Shown: positions 30,583 to 40,136 of the stretch, in pieces | How the letters are laid out: each line of letters starts with the position of its first letter | Position numbering within the stretch: position 1 is the first letter of the stretch | Assembly: GCF_026151345.1 (NCBI RefSeq) | Contig: NZ_JAMQPR010000001.1 | Location: 1,036,231-1,100,230, forward strand | DNA: 64,000 nucleotides | Direction of reading: 5' to 3' | Source: Leptospira paudalimensis | GTDB taxonomy: Bacteria > Spirochaetota > Leptospiria > Leptospirales > Leptospiraceae | The notes under the pieces: generated by a model | Told to the model about the DNA's origin: nothing | The model's database searches: none | The model's input: the letters and a program-made list of their open reading frames with translations, nothing else | Made by a program: the position numbers and the translations under genes

Positions 30583-31452
30583 ATGAATATGAATAGAGGA
30601 TATACAACTCCCATAACATCAATCACAGAAAAAGACTTTGAAAGCTTGGTGGAATTGGCTTTGGAAGAAGATTTGCCTGCGGGAGACATTACAACGGATA
30701 CTTTGTTTTCTGTTGATGAATCTTGTACTGCTATCCTACTTGCGAAAGAAGAAGGTGTGTTATGTGGACTTTCTGTGATTCCTTGCCTAATCCAAAAATC
30801 AAAAACAAAGGTAACATGGAATCAAATTTTGGAAGATGGTGCCCCTTTATCCAAAGGGACAATCATTGGTGAGTTAAAAGGATCTCTCGTTGGTATTTTA
30901 AAAATGGAACGAATTTTACTCAATTTCATCCAATACCTTTCGGGAATTGCTACGAATGCCAATCGAGTTTCCAAACAGTTTCCAAATCTCCTCATTCTAG
31001 ATACTAGAAAAACTTTACCTGGTTATCGAAAATTAGCAAAATATGCAGTGTATACAGGTGGCGGTGCTAACCATAGAATCAATTTGTCGGACATGGCAAT
31101 GTTAAAAGATAACCACATAACAAAAGCAGGTTCGATTCAATCAGCCGTTCAAATGGTAAGGCAGAAAAATCCAGGGAAAAAAATTGAATTGGAAATTGAT
31201 GGGCTCTCCCAACTAGAAGATGCCATCGATTCCAGGCCAGATATCCTTCTTTTGGATAATTTTTCCGATGGAGATACCGAAAAAGCAATTTATATCTTAA
31301 AAGAAAAAGCTCCAGAGATTCGTATCGAATGTTCAGGTGGCATAACACCTGATAAATTAAAATTTTTATCTAAGTTTGATGGAATTGGAGTGAGTATGGG
31401 ATATTTAACTCATACTGTGAAATTTTTGGACATTAGTTTGGATATCAAATAA
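30583..31452 (+). CDS. nadC: nicotinate-nucleotide pyrophosphorylase (quinolinate phosphoribosyltransferase)
   Basis: A 289-residue enzyme that converts quinolinate and PRPP to nicotinate mononucleotide in NAD synthesis. Family motifs are EEDLPAGDITTD, NFIQYLSGIAT, DTRKTLPGYRKLAKYAV, GGGANHRINLSDM and the substrate-binding KDNH, then ECSGGI near the C terminus. Length is standard. The stop overlaps the ATG of relA/spoT (TAATG), so the two are co-translated. nadA and nadB are not nearby. Confidence 0.96.
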   Translation: MNMNRGYTTPITSITEKDFESLVELALEEDLPAGDITTDTLFSVDESCTAILLAKEEGVLCGLSVIPCLIQKSKTKVTWNQILEDGAPLSKGTIIGELKGSLVGILKMERILLNFIQYLSGIATNANRVSKQFPNLLILDTRKTLPGYRKLAKYAVYTGGGANHRINLSDMAMLKDNHITKAGSIQSAVQMVRQKNPGKKIELEIDGLSQLEDAIDSRPDILLLDNFSDGDTEKAIYILKEKAPEIRIECSGGITPDKLKFLSKFDGIGVSMGYLTHTVKFLDISLDIK

Positions 31453-33506
31453 TGGGACTTTATCAAGATATAAAGGACAAACAAGAGTTATTCGATGCAG
31501 TCCAAAAAAGACTCGGTTCCGAAAAAGCACAACTTATCGAAAAAGCTTATCACATTGCCAATAAAATGCATGAAGGACAAAAAAGGCTTTCTGGCGAACC
31601 ATATATCATCCATCCAATGAATGTTGCTTCTGTATTGGATGACTTAGGTCTAGATGAAAGGGCAATCGCTGCAGGATTATTACATGATGTTGTAGAGGAT
31701 ACAAGTTACACCAAAGAAGATATGGCTAGAGAGTTTGGTGAGGACATTGCCGCTCTTGTAGAGGGTGTTACAAAAATTTCCGAAATTAAATCACAATCGA
31801 AAGAAACTGAAGCAGCAGAAAACATTCGAAAGATGTTACTTGCTACGATAAAAGATGTGCGTGTGATGTTAATTAAACTGGCAGATAAAACACATAATGT
31901 CAGAACGTTAAAATTCCAACCAGAAGAGAAACAGAAACGTATCGCCAAAGAAGTGTTATCTTTGTATGCTCCCATTGCGGGACGGCTCGGTGTTTATAAG
32001 GTAAAATTTGAATTGGAAGATTTAGCCTTTCAGTCTTTGCATCCAGAAGAATACCAAGAAATCAAGAAAAGAGTTTCGGCTAAAAAATCGGAACGTGATG
32101 AATACATTGAAAAAATTAAAATTATATTAAAACAACGATTAGCAGAAATCAATATTGATGCAAGGATAGACGGAAGGGCCAAACATTTTTACTCAATTTA
32201 TCGTAAGATGGTAACCAAGGAAAAATCTTTTTCTGAAATTTTTGATCTTCGTGCTGTTCGAATCATTGCAAATGAAATCAAAGATTGTTATGGTGTACTT
32301 GGAATCGTGCATACATTATGGACTCCAATTCCTGGAAGATTCAAAGATTATATTGCCACTCCCAAAACAAACCTATACCAATCTTTACATACAACTGTGT
32401 TTGGACCCGATGGTCGTCCTATGGAAGTACAAATTCGTACAAAAGAGATGAATGCCATAGCTGAAAACGGAGTGGCTGCTCATTGGGCATACAAAGAATC
32501 GACTAACCTTTCTCGTTCCTCGGTTATCTTACAAAATGGTGTGGAAAATGCCTTCCGCATGAAATGGTTGGAGATATTGAAATCTTGGCAAGATCCAAGT
32601 TTAGACTCAAAAGAGTTTATGGAAGAACTCCAATATGACCTTCATGAAGATGAGGTTTTTGTTTTCACACCAAAAGGTGAAATCATCGAAATGCCAAAAG
32701 GTGCAACGGTTTTGGACTATGCATTTCGTATACACACTGATGTAGGCCTACACGCGCGTGGTGGCAAAGTGAATGGTAGGATGGTTACACTTCGTACGGA
32801 ATTGAAGTCGGGTGACCAAGTAGAAATCATTACAGAAAAAAATTCGAAACCATCACCAATTTGGCTTCGGATTGTGAAAACCTCTGGCGCCAGACAAAAG
32901 TTACGTGCCTATTTTCGAAAACTCCAGGAAGATTCCCAAAAAGAAACCATTGGTTCTGTTTTAGAAGCTTCCAATCCAACCTTTGATGAAAATACGATCA
33001 AAGAAATCAAAAAAGTTAAGATTAAAAAACCGACAAAACCGAACCAAAACCAAGAAGAATCAAAAGAGTTTGGGATATCGGTTGCTGGTTGGAATGATGT
33101 ACCAGTTCGAGTTGCCTCTTGTTGTACACCAATTCCAGGGGATGAAATCATTGGTTTTATCACACGTGGAAGAGGGGTTAGCGTTCACAAAAAAGACTGC
33201 ACAACTGCAACCAAACAGTTAGAGTGGATGAAAACTATTCCCGTTCGTTGGGAAGGACCAGGGGAACCAATCCCAATTCAAATAGAAGTCCGTGCCAAAG
33301 ACGTACAAGGAATTTATCTATCGATGGTGGAGTCTATTTCGAGTACGGAAACTAATATATTGGAGGCAGGTGCTTCTTCACATCCAAATGGTACACTTAC
33401 CGCCAAATTCATGTTAGAAGTTGATCACTTAGACCAACTAAAAGAAATATTAGAAAATTTGAGAATGATCCAAGGTGTTGTGTTTGCCGAAAGGGTTAAA
33501 AAGTAA
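31452..33506 (+). CDS. spoT: RelA/SpoT-family (p)ppGpp synthetase/hydrolase
   Basis: A 684-residue bifunctional RSH enzyme of the stringent response. Order: HD hydrolase (about 45-190, with LLHDVVEDT and ADKTHNVRTL), synthetase (about 235-350, with FYSIYRKM, DLRAVRII and YQSLHTTV), TGS (about 395-455, with VFTPKGEIIEMP and HTDVG), and a C-terminal ACT domain (about 610-684). The hydrolase residues HD and ED are both present, so it probably both makes and breaks (p)ppGpp. Its 3' end overlaps the convergent GH13 gene by 11 bases. Coupling to nadC is unusual and may simply be chromosome order. Confidence 0.97.
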   Translation: MGLYQDIKDKQELFDAVQKRLGSEKAQLIEKAYHIANKMHEGQKRLSGEPYIIHPMNVASVLDDLGLDERAIAAGLLHDVVEDTSYTKEDMAREFGEDIAALVEGVTKISEIKSQSKETEAAENIRKMLLATIKDVRVMLIKLADKTHNVRTLKFQPEEKQKRIAKEVLSLYAPIAGRLGVYKVKFELEDLAFQSLHPEEYQEIKKRVSAKKSERDEYIEKIKIILKQRLAEINIDARIDGRAKHFYSIYRKMVTKEKSFSEIFDLRAVRIIANEIKDCYGVLGIVHTLWTPIPGRFKDYIATPKTNLYQSLHTTVFGPDGRPMEVQIRTKEMNAIAENGVAAHWAYKESTNLSRSSVILQNGVENAFRMKWLEILKSWQDPSLDSKEFMEELQYDLHEDEVFVFTPKGEIIEMPKGATVLDYAFRIHTDVGLHARGGKVNGRMVTLRTELKSGDQVEIITEKNSKPSPIWLRIVKTSGARQKLRAYFRKLQEDSQKETIGSVLEASNPTFDENTIKEIKKVKIKKPTKPNQNQEESKEFGISVAGWNDVPVRVASCCTPIPGDEIIGFITRGRGVSVHKKDCTTATKQLEWMKTIPVRWEGPGEPIPIQIEVRAKDVQGIYLSMVESISSTETNILEAGASSHPNGTLTAKFMLEVDHLDQLKEILENLRMIQGVVFAERVKK

Positions 33507-34902
33507 ACCACTGTATCTCATTAGGTTCTAATTTGAAATACATTCCTTCTTTTTGAGGTTTGCCTTGTGGGTAAATCTGATTCGAAACAATATTGATTAC
33601 TGTTTCTTGATACTGTATTTTTTCCTCATAAGGAATCCATCCTGAACAAGGTACTTGGTTGTAATTCCAAAGGAAAAGTTCTGTCTGATTGTTTGAGATC
33701 AGTAACCTCATAAAAACAGGCAATTGGTTCATTTCCGAATAATTTACAGTTTGGTATTCCATCAGATTGGAACGTTTGGAGAATGTGCTGAAGGCTCTTT
33801 TGTAAAATTCTTCAATGTCTCTGTCAAATGGTTCTTCATCTACTTTTTTCAATTGGACAGGAATTTTTTTGAGAGAACCAGTTTCTTGTCCATCAAAAAG
33901 AAGTAGTATGCCTGGTAAACAAGATAATAAACTAAAGTATGTTTTGGAATGTTCGCCAAATATATGTTTGGCTCTATTTTCGTCGTGGTTTTCCAGAAAA
34001 CGAATTAGGTTTGGTTTTGATATTTGTCCAGTTTCATTTGAAATAAGTTCTGCTACCTGCTCGAATCGATGATGCGCCAAATCGTCATAAAGTGATTTAT
34101 CATATGTAGCATCAAAACCTAGTGAACGTAATGTAGCATCCAATCCCCAATACACTTCTGCATAAAATCGAAAATGTGGGAATTCACTTTTGACGGAATG
34201 AATTACCTTATCCCAGTGGTATACGGATCGTTTCCCATGAGTTTTTTCAAATACATCAGGTAAAGGTAACATTGCCATATCGCATCTAACACCATCACAA
34301 TGTTTGGCGATCCTTTTTAAGATTTGAATGTGGCAGTTTTCTACTTCAGGGTTTGAAAAATCCCATTGGATTGTGTCCGTCCATCCATCAAAATATGGAT
34401 CTTTGCCATGTTTGTAACGATTTCCATTTGGGTGTAAAAAACTATTTTGATCTTCTTCTATAAGGAATGATTTGAGAAATAAATTAGGAAATTCTGAAAC
34501 CAGTGGCGAATCAATTGCCATATGGTTGGGTACAAAATCGAGAATGAGTTTTTTGTTTTGGGATTGGAACCATTCGTATATTGCTGTTAGGTCTTTCTCT
34601 CCACCGATCAGAGGGTCCAAGTTGTATTCATAAATGGAATAGGGAGATCCGTAAATATCAGTGTTTGCCAGTTGTGATCTGACAGCATGGTAACCTGGTT
34701 TTAGTTCAGGCATTGTTTGAGCGATTCTTTGTGAGCTTGGACTATTTTTCCAAACTCCCATAAGCCAAATTTCATCTGCCCAAGTAAAGGGAGTTTTTTT
34801 TTCTAATTCATTGAAAATTACAGGAAGTTGTTCCCCCTTTTTTCCACAAAAAAGCCTTGAGCCTATCTCGTACAAATGGATTTGATGGAAGGGATGTTTC
34901 AT
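33496..34902 (-). CDS. GH13-family alpha-amylase-type glycosidase
   Basis: A 468-residue TIM-barrel enzyme of glycoside hydrolase family 13. The conserved regions are DFVPNH (residues 122-127), GVRCDMA with the nucleophile Asp208, YAEVYW with the acid/base Glu249, and ENHDENR with the transition-state His306-Asp307. The N terminus lacks a signal peptide, so it is probably cytoplasmic and acts on glycogen, maltodextrin, trehalose or sucrose-like substrates. A C-terminal beta domain of about 80 residues follows. The start at 34902 is 18 bases from the likely start of the divergent binding protein, so their promoters lie inside each other. The exact subfamily is uncertain. Confidence 0.85.
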   Translation of the reverse strand: MKHPFHQIHLYEIGSRLFCGKKGEQLPVIFNELEKKTPFTWADEIWLMGVWKNSPSSQRIAQTMPELKPGYHAVRSQLANTDIYGSPYSIYEYNLDPLIGGEKDLTAIYEWFQSQNKKLILDFVPNHMAIDSPLVSEFPNLFLKSFLIEEDQNSFLHPNGNRYKHGKDPYFDGWTDTIQWDFSNPEVENCHIQILKRIAKHCDGVRCDMAMLPLPDVFEKTHGKRSVYHWDKVIHSVKSEFPHFRFYAEVYWGLDATLRSLGFDATYDKSLYDDLAHHRFEQVAELISNETGQISKPNLIRFLENHDENRAKHIFGEHSKTYFSLLSCLPGILLLFDGQETGSLKKIPVQLKKVDEEPFDRDIEEFYKRAFSTFSKRSNLMEYQTVNYSEMNQLPVFMRLLISNNQTELFLWNYNQVPCSGWIPYEEKIQYQETVINIVSNQIYPQGKPQKEGMYFKLEPNEIQWFTF

Positions 34903-34920
34903 AAATTAGTTCAATACCAT

Positions 34921-36741
34921 ATGGTTCGTTCCCAAGTAATCAAGTTTGTTTTGGTAGGTTTTACCTGTCTTTTACCAATTCTTTTCTTTCAAAATTGTTC
35001 AGAAGAGGACAATAAAGAAAGCCTGAGTCGTGTGCTTGACCTTCCTTGGGAAGGTGATCCAAATTCCATACCCAAAGCCTTACAACTGAAAAATCCTGTC
35101 GCAGACCCAAAGGCTAAAAAGGGAGGTAGGATACGGATTTACTCTCACCAATTTCCAAAATCATTGAACTATTATTTAGACCAGTTCACGACAACTGCAA
35201 GAATTTTCACAAGTTTATACGAACCTCTCACTGCTTACCATCCACTTACATTGGAAACCATCCCACACCTTGCAAAGGAATGGAAAATATCTTCAGACAA
35301 AAAGAAATTCACTTTTTATTTGGATCCCAATGCACGTTGGTCTGATGGGAAACCTGTTACAGCAGATGATGTCATTTTTACTTATGATACAATCATGAAT
35401 CCCAAAAATGGAACTGCAGTTTTTAGGATTTCTCTTTCACGTTTTTTAAAACCAGTTAAAGTCGATGACCTAACAGTTGTTTTTGAGGCAAAAGAAGTTC
35501 ATTGGAATAATTTTAATGATATCGCATCGTCCATCTTCATTTTACCAAAACATCATTTTGAAGGGAAAGATTTTAATAAAGAAAATATGGAATTTCCTAT
35601 TGTTTCTGGTCCATATAAAATAACTGAAGTCAAAAAGAACCGATACATCAAATTAGAAAGAAGAGGAGATTGGTGGCAAAGGGCTTATCCGTTTAACGAA
35701 GGTCGAAACAATTTTGATCAAATTGTATACAAAGTTTATAATGAAGAAGCAGTCGCGTTACAAGCATTCAAAAAAGGTGATATCGACATTTATCCTGTTT
35801 ATTCTGCATTTGTATGGGTTGAAGAAGCAAAAGGGGAAGCTTTTGATCAAAATTGGATCGCTAAACAAAGGATTTTTAATTTAAAACCAATTGGATTCCA
35901 AGGTTGGGCAATGAACTCACGAAGATCTATATTTGCTGATAAACGAGTGAGAGAAGCGATGAACTTACTTGTGGATCGAAAATTAATGATCGATAAGCTA
36001 GCATATGGTGAATATGATCCAACAAATAGTTATTATCCAGATTTTTATCTAGGTGGTGAAAAAAATCCAAACATTCCAACAGAGTTTAATATTGAAAAGG
36101 CGAGGAAGTTATTAGCTGAAGCTGGTTGGAAACCTAATTCGGAAGGGATTTTGGAAAAAGATGGAAAACCATTCCAGTTTTCAATCCTTGATCGAGATAA
36201 AAAAACTGAAAAATATTTTACAGTGTTTCTGGAGAAAGCCAAAGAAGTGGGTATCCGAGCATCGATTGATACATTGGATTTGGCTGCTTGGAGTGAACGA
36301 GTTGATAAATATGATTTTGATATGACTTGGGCTGCTTGGGGCTCCGGGATCTTTAAAGATCCTGAATCTCAATGGTTATCAAAGTATGCAGATGAAGAAG
36401 GGCAACCCAATTTACCTGGACTAAAATTACCAGAAGTGGACAAACTGATTGAAAAACAAAAAACGGAATTTTCAGTATCCAAACGAAACGAGATTCTCAA
36501 ACAAATTGATCGAATTGTTTATAAAGAATATCCATATGTTTTACTTTGGCATTTGCCAAGTACGCGACTTTTGTATTGGCAAAAATATGGAATGCCTAGT
36601 TTACCACTTGGTAAATATGGAGATGAGAGTTTTTCATCTGATTACTGGTGGTATGATGAAGAAAAAGATAAAAAATTGACTGAAAGCCTATCTAAAAAAG
36701 AAAAGTTTTTAGATTACGAAGCCATTGTTCGTTGGAAGTAA
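34921..36741 (+). CDS. family 5 (peptide/oligopeptide) solute-binding lipoprotein
   Basis: A 606-residue binding protein. The ATG at 34921 begins a signal peptide with the lipobox Phe-Phe-Gln-Asn-Cys near residue 26; the longer frame from 34876 overlaps the GH13 gene and adds no signal features. The mature part has the family 5 pattern: YEPLTAYHPLTLE, LAKEWKISSDKKKFTF, ARWSDGKPVTADDVIFTYD, and the C-terminal RVREAMNLLVDRKLM and KLLAEAGWKP. No ABC permease or ATPase genes are beside it, so the transporter must be elsewhere or it serves as a receptor. It is followed by the kinase-fold gene nine bases on. Confidence 0.92.
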   Translation: MVRSQVIKFVLVGFTCLLPILFFQNCSEEDNKESLSRVLDLPWEGDPNSIPKALQLKNPVADPKAKKGGRIRIYSHQFPKSLNYYLDQFTTTARIFTSLYEPLTAYHPLTLETIPHLAKEWKISSDKKKFTFYLDPNARWSDGKPVTADDVIFTYDTIMNPKNGTAVFRISLSRFLKPVKVDDLTVVFEAKEVHWNNFNDIASSIFILPKHHFEGKDFNKENMEFPIVSGPYKITEVKKNRYIKLERRGDWWQRAYPFNEGRNNFDQIVYKVYNEEAVALQAFKKGDIDIYPVYSAFVWVEEAKGEAFDQNWIAKQRIFNLKPIGFQGWAMNSRRSIFADKRVREAMNLLVDRKLMIDKLAYGEYDPTNSYYPDFYLGGEKNPNIPTEFNIEKARKLLAEAGWKPNSEGILEKDGKPFQFSILDRDKKTEKYFTVFLEKAKEVGIRASIDTLDLAAWSERVDKYDFDMTWAAWGSGIFKDPESQWLSKYADEEGQPNLPGLKLPEVDKLIEKQKTEFSVSKRNEILKQIDRIVYKEYPYVLLWHLPSTRLLYWQKYGMPSLPLGKYGDESFSSDYWWYDEEKDKKLTESLSKKEKFLDYEAIVRWK

Positions 36742-36750
36742 TCTTAGTTA

Positions 36751-37833
36751 GTGGCAGATAAAAAAGGTCCAATCAAAGGGATCCGTGATCGGATCTCACA
36801 ACTCTGGAATCAATATCCTAGTTGGGGGAAAATTCCGCAATTTTTGGAATTGTTGGAGAAGGGCCTCGACAAAGAGCTGTTTGTTGATCCAAATAAAAAT
36901 GAAGAACCCATTCCACTGGAAGACTTACCAGTGGATGAAGTTCTCCGGAAATCTGGTTTTATTCGAAATTTATACGAGAAGTTATTCCCTGTCTCGCATG
37001 TCTTTCGAATGACCTATCGTTACAATCGTGAATTTTTAGATAATTTTATGCCTCTGTCCTTAGATGATTATATAGGACGAGGTTCTTATAAATTTGTTTA
37101 TAAACTTCCCTGGAATCAAGTTGTCAAAATCGGAAAATCAAAATTACCTTCCGATGTGATTTTTGGTTCCCTATTTAAAGAAGTGGGTAGGGATTTATCT
37201 AGATTTTTAAAACCAGAGGAAATTGAACTTAGGGATTTTTTAAAAAAACAGACTTTTCGAGATTCTAAAAAAGATGAAATCGATTTTAAGTTCAAACGTT
37301 TAGGATTGGAACGGTTACACTATTGGAAATTAAAATCACTGATTCCTGATTTAGTCGTACCCACTCGTTTTTTTATGGGATTACGAATGAGGAAAAATCC
37401 ATTTGGTATTCCAAACGTTACTCTCACACCATGTGACCAACAACCGCTTCTTGCAGGGAAACATTTAAAAGAGTTTACCATCCGAAATGAAAAATTAGAC
37501 CAAAATCCGATTTTGGATAAACTTTTCCCAAAATGGAAATTAAATTTTGATTCTCACAGGTTTGGAGTCATTTCAAAATCAAAACTCAAAAAAATTGCAG
37601 TGGATTTTAATCGTGTGATTGAAGTCACAAAGTATTTGGCAGAAGAAGAAAAATTAATATTTGATATCCATGCAGAAAACATCATCATCACGTTACCTGA
37701 TTTTGAATTAAAAATTTTTGACTTTCATGTATTTGACGACTATCTTTATGAACCTTCATTAGAAAATCCTACTCCTGAGATGGACCACATCCTAATCATT
37801 GAAGAATTTATCAAATCATTTGAATTGGATTAG
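36751..37833 (+). CDS. protein-kinase-like-fold protein, possible envelope sugar or lipid kinase
   Basis: A 360-residue protein I cannot assign to a named family, but with kinase-fold landmarks: a glycine-rich loop (GRGSYKFVYK, residues 109-118) followed by VVKIGK (Lys127 or Lys129), a catalytic-loop-like DIHAEN (Asp305 and Asn310, five apart as in HRDxxxxN), and a DFG-like DFH at Asp324-Phe-His. The spacing from Asn to the second Asp (14) is close to that of true kinases (13). This resembles lipopolysaccharide-core or aminoglycoside kinases more than Ser/Thr kinases. The start is GTG at 36751. The glycosyltransferase follows three bases after its stop, so they are translationally linked. Function is inference. 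Confidence 0.7.
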   Translation: MADKKGPIKGIRDRISQLWNQYPSWGKIPQFLELLEKGLDKELFVDPNKNEEPIPLEDLPVDEVLRKSGFIRNLYEKLFPVSHVFRMTYRYNREFLDNFMPLSLDDYIGRGSYKFVYKLPWNQVVKIGKSKLPSDVIFGSLFKEVGRDLSRFLKPEEIELRDFLKKQTFRDSKKDEIDFKFKRLGLERLHYWKLKSLIPDLVVPTRFFMGLRMRKNPFGIPNVTLTPCDQQPLLAGKHLKEFTIRNEKLDQNPILDKLFPKWKLNFDSHRFGVISKSKLKKIAVDFNRVIEVTKYLAEEEKLIFDIHAENIIITLPDFELKIFDFHVFDDYLYEPSLENPTPEMDHILIIEEFIKSFELD

Positions 37834-37836
37834 TCC

Positions 37837-39405
37837 ATGTTGGATTTAAAACGTAATTTTATTTCTTATTATCTATTAGCAGCCCTGATGTTTTTGTATG
37901 CGATTTACCAAGCATACCACTGGAGATGGATTTGTGATGATGCCTATATTAGTTTTGTATATGCTAGAAATTTCTTCGAAGGGAATGGGTTGGTATTTAA
38001 TCTTGGGGAAAAAGTAGAAGGATATACGAATTTTCTTTGGACTCTCTATTTATCGCTTGGTTATTTTGTAGGTATTAAACCACAACTGTTGTCTGTATTC
38101 ACAGGAATCTTTTTTTATATTCTAATATTGTGTTTGTTTTTTAGTGCTGAAAATAAAATTTCCTTTGGTAATATTTACCCACTCCTCATTGTCCATTTGG
38201 CATTTTTATTCCACTTATACATATTCGCTAGTTCGGGTTTGGAAACTTCTGTATTTACCTTTTTTTTAAGTTGGGGATTGTTACTTTGGGAAAAACAAAA
38301 CAAACGAGTGTTTGTCGTTTTTTTTCTCGCAGCCCTCATTCGCCCTGAAGGGGCTTTGTTTTTGGTGTTCGCATCACTGGATTGGATACGAAAAAAACAG
38401 TTTAAAGAACCTATTGTTTTTGGAGTTTTGTTTTTATTTTTTTGTGGGTTACGTTTTTTTTATTACGAAGATTTTTTTCCGAATACCTTTTATGCCAAAG
38501 GGAATAAAGGAAGTTACTTTTCACAAGGGTTCTATTATCTTTTGTATTTCTTAAGATCCTATCCATTGTTTCCGTTTCTAATTTTAATCACTGGTATTCA
38601 AATCTTTCATATCTTTCGAACAAAAAAAGAAAATCGATTCCTTATTTATACACTCTTACTATATATCTTTTATGTGTTATATGTTGGTGGTGATTTTATG
38701 GGGAATCGGTTTTGGATTCCGATATTACCATTTTTCTCATATTTGGCCTTCCAAAGGATCCAGTTTTGGACAACCGAGTCTCAAATTGAGTCCAATCAAA
38801 AATATCGTTTTTATCTAATCTATTCCAAAAATTCGATTTTGTTTGCCTTGCTCTTTATCCTTTCTTCTGCGATTTATACCGACCCATTAAAATCCGATGG
38901 CAAACGTGTGCCTGATTGGCATGGAATTGGGGAAGAACGAATGTTTTATGAACAACTTTTAATGGATCAGAGTGGGTATGATGATGGTGCTTTAGAGAAT
39001 TTTCGAGTGGCATTTTTTGGAGCACAGGCTCATTTCATTTATTATTTGAAACCCAATTTTGCGTTTGAAGCAGAGTCAGGGCTTACTGATAAATTTTTTG
39101 CGAAAAAACAAATTGATGTTAGGGGGAGGGTTGGTCACGAAACAAAACTTTCTTATGAGGATTTGAATTTTCGTAAAATCGATCTTTTACTTGATCATCG
39201 TCTACCTGAATTAAATCTTCCCTTTATTACTTATAGATGGCGTTCTATGCAACTTAAGTTTTACATTTGGAATTATGATCCAATCAAAATGAATCCACTC
39301 TGCCAAAGGAAGGATTGGAACTGTGATGACCTAACGAAACGTTTTTTATCGGAAGGATTGGATTTGAAACAAATAGTCTTTTTTGGGGAAGAAGATTCAA
39401 AATGA
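37837..39405 (+). CDS. GT-C-type membrane glycosyltransferase
   Basis: A 522-residue polytopic membrane protein with about nine or ten hydrophobic helices. The first periplasmic loop has the GT-C signature Asp-Asp (WICDDAYISFVYARN), followed by NGLVFNLGEKVEGYTNFLW, a pattern shared with arabinofuranosyl- and mannosyl-transferases that use polyprenyl-phosphate sugars. The C-terminal third (about 360-522) is a soluble periplasmic domain. It is closely packed between the kinase-fold gene and pgeF (four-base overlap). The donor and acceptor are unknown; a lipid-linked glycan or surface polysaccharide is likely. Confidence 0.85.
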   Translation: MLDLKRNFISYYLLAALMFLYAIYQAYHWRWICDDAYISFVYARNFFEGNGLVFNLGEKVEGYTNFLWTLYLSLGYFVGIKPQLLSVFTGIFFYILILCLFFSAENKISFGNIYPLLIVHLAFLFHLYIFASSGLETSVFTFFLSWGLLLWEKQNKRVFVVFFLAALIRPEGALFLVFASLDWIRKKQFKEPIVFGVLFLFFCGLRFFYYEDFFPNTFYAKGNKGSYFSQGFYYLLYFLRSYPLFPFLILITGIQIFHIFRTKKENRFLIYTLLLYIFYVLYVGGDFMGNRFWIPILPFFSYLAFQRIQFWTTESQIESNQKYRFYLIYSKNSILFALLFILSSAIYTDPLKSDGKRVPDWHGIGEERMFYEQLLMDQSGYDDGALENFRVAFFGAQAHFIYYLKPNFAFEAESGLTDKFFAKKQIDVRGRVGHETKLSYEDLNFRKIDLLLDHRLPELNLPFITYRWRSMQLKFYIWNYDPIKMNPLCQRKDWNCDDLTKRFLSEGLDLKQIVFFGEEDSK

Positions 39406-40136
39406 AACAATCTGTATTCCTTCCGTATGGAAAGATTACCTATGGCACTTTCGGGAAAAAGGAACTTCTAGATCCGATCCAGGGAAACCAAGAGTTTCCA
39501 AAATCAGCGAAGGATTGGCTTACATATACAAGAGAGGTTTTTTCAGAAACCTATTCCAATCCATTGTATCAGATCCATAGTTTAGGACAAGTTCATGGTG
39601 ATCACATTGAAAAGTTTCCTTCTGAAACAAATCAAATATCAGTTAACCAAGTGAAAGAAGGGGATGGACTTTTTTCCTTACAAAAAAACCAAGTTCTTGT
39701 GGTGCGAACTGCAGATTGTGTGCCCGTATTCCTCTATTCCACACAACGCCCGTTTGTATCGGTCCTGCATTCAGGTTGGAAAGGCACACAATTAGGAATT
39801 ACTGAGAAAATGATCGAAAAACTTATCCGTGAAGGTTATTCATTTGAGGAGTTATCTCTCGAACTAGGGCCTTATATCCAAAGGAACCATTATGAAGTGG
39901 GAGAAGATGTTGCTGTTTTATTTGCTGAATTAGGAAATGAGGTTTGTATGCCCAGAGGTGGTGGTAAGTTTCTTTTGGATGTGGGACTTGCGATTACAAA
40001 GAGAGTGGAACAGCGCTTTGGTGAGAACATCCGAATTGTCAATCGACATACAGATGTATTCCAAAGCCCTCTCTACTTTAGTCATAGGACCAAAGAAGAG
40101 GGTCGGAATTTGAACTTTATACTTTGGGAATCTTAA
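39402..40136 (+). CDS. pgeF: PgeF/YfiH-family (LACC1-type) purine nucleoside phosphorylase
   Basis: A 244-residue protein of the former multi-copper polyphenol oxidase family. The zinc or copper ligands are visible: QVHGDHI (His), ADCVPVF (Cys) and HSGWKGT (His). The family is now known as purine nucleoside phosphorylase/adenosine deaminase (LACC1) and, in E. coli, as a peptidoglycan edit-checking enzyme. The ATG overlaps the stop of the glycosyltransferase by four bases. Its 3' end overlaps the convergent receiver gene by 20 bases. Confidence 0.93.
   Translation: MKQSVFLPYGKITYGTFGKKELLDPIQGNQEFPKSAKDWLTYTREVFSETYSNPLYQIHSLGQVHGDHIEKFPSETNQISVNQVKEGDGLFSLQKNQVLVVRTADCVPVFLYSTQRPFVSVLHSGWKGTQLGITEKMIEKLIREGYSFEELSLELGPYIQRNHYEVGEDVAVLFAELGNEVCMPRGGGKFLLDVGLAITKRVEQRFGENIRIVNRHTDVFQSPLYFSHRTKEEGRNLNFILWES

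Noticed and set aside
34876..34920. Earlier start of the binding protein
   Set aside because: It overlaps the GH13 gene start and puts extra residues before a clear signal peptide.
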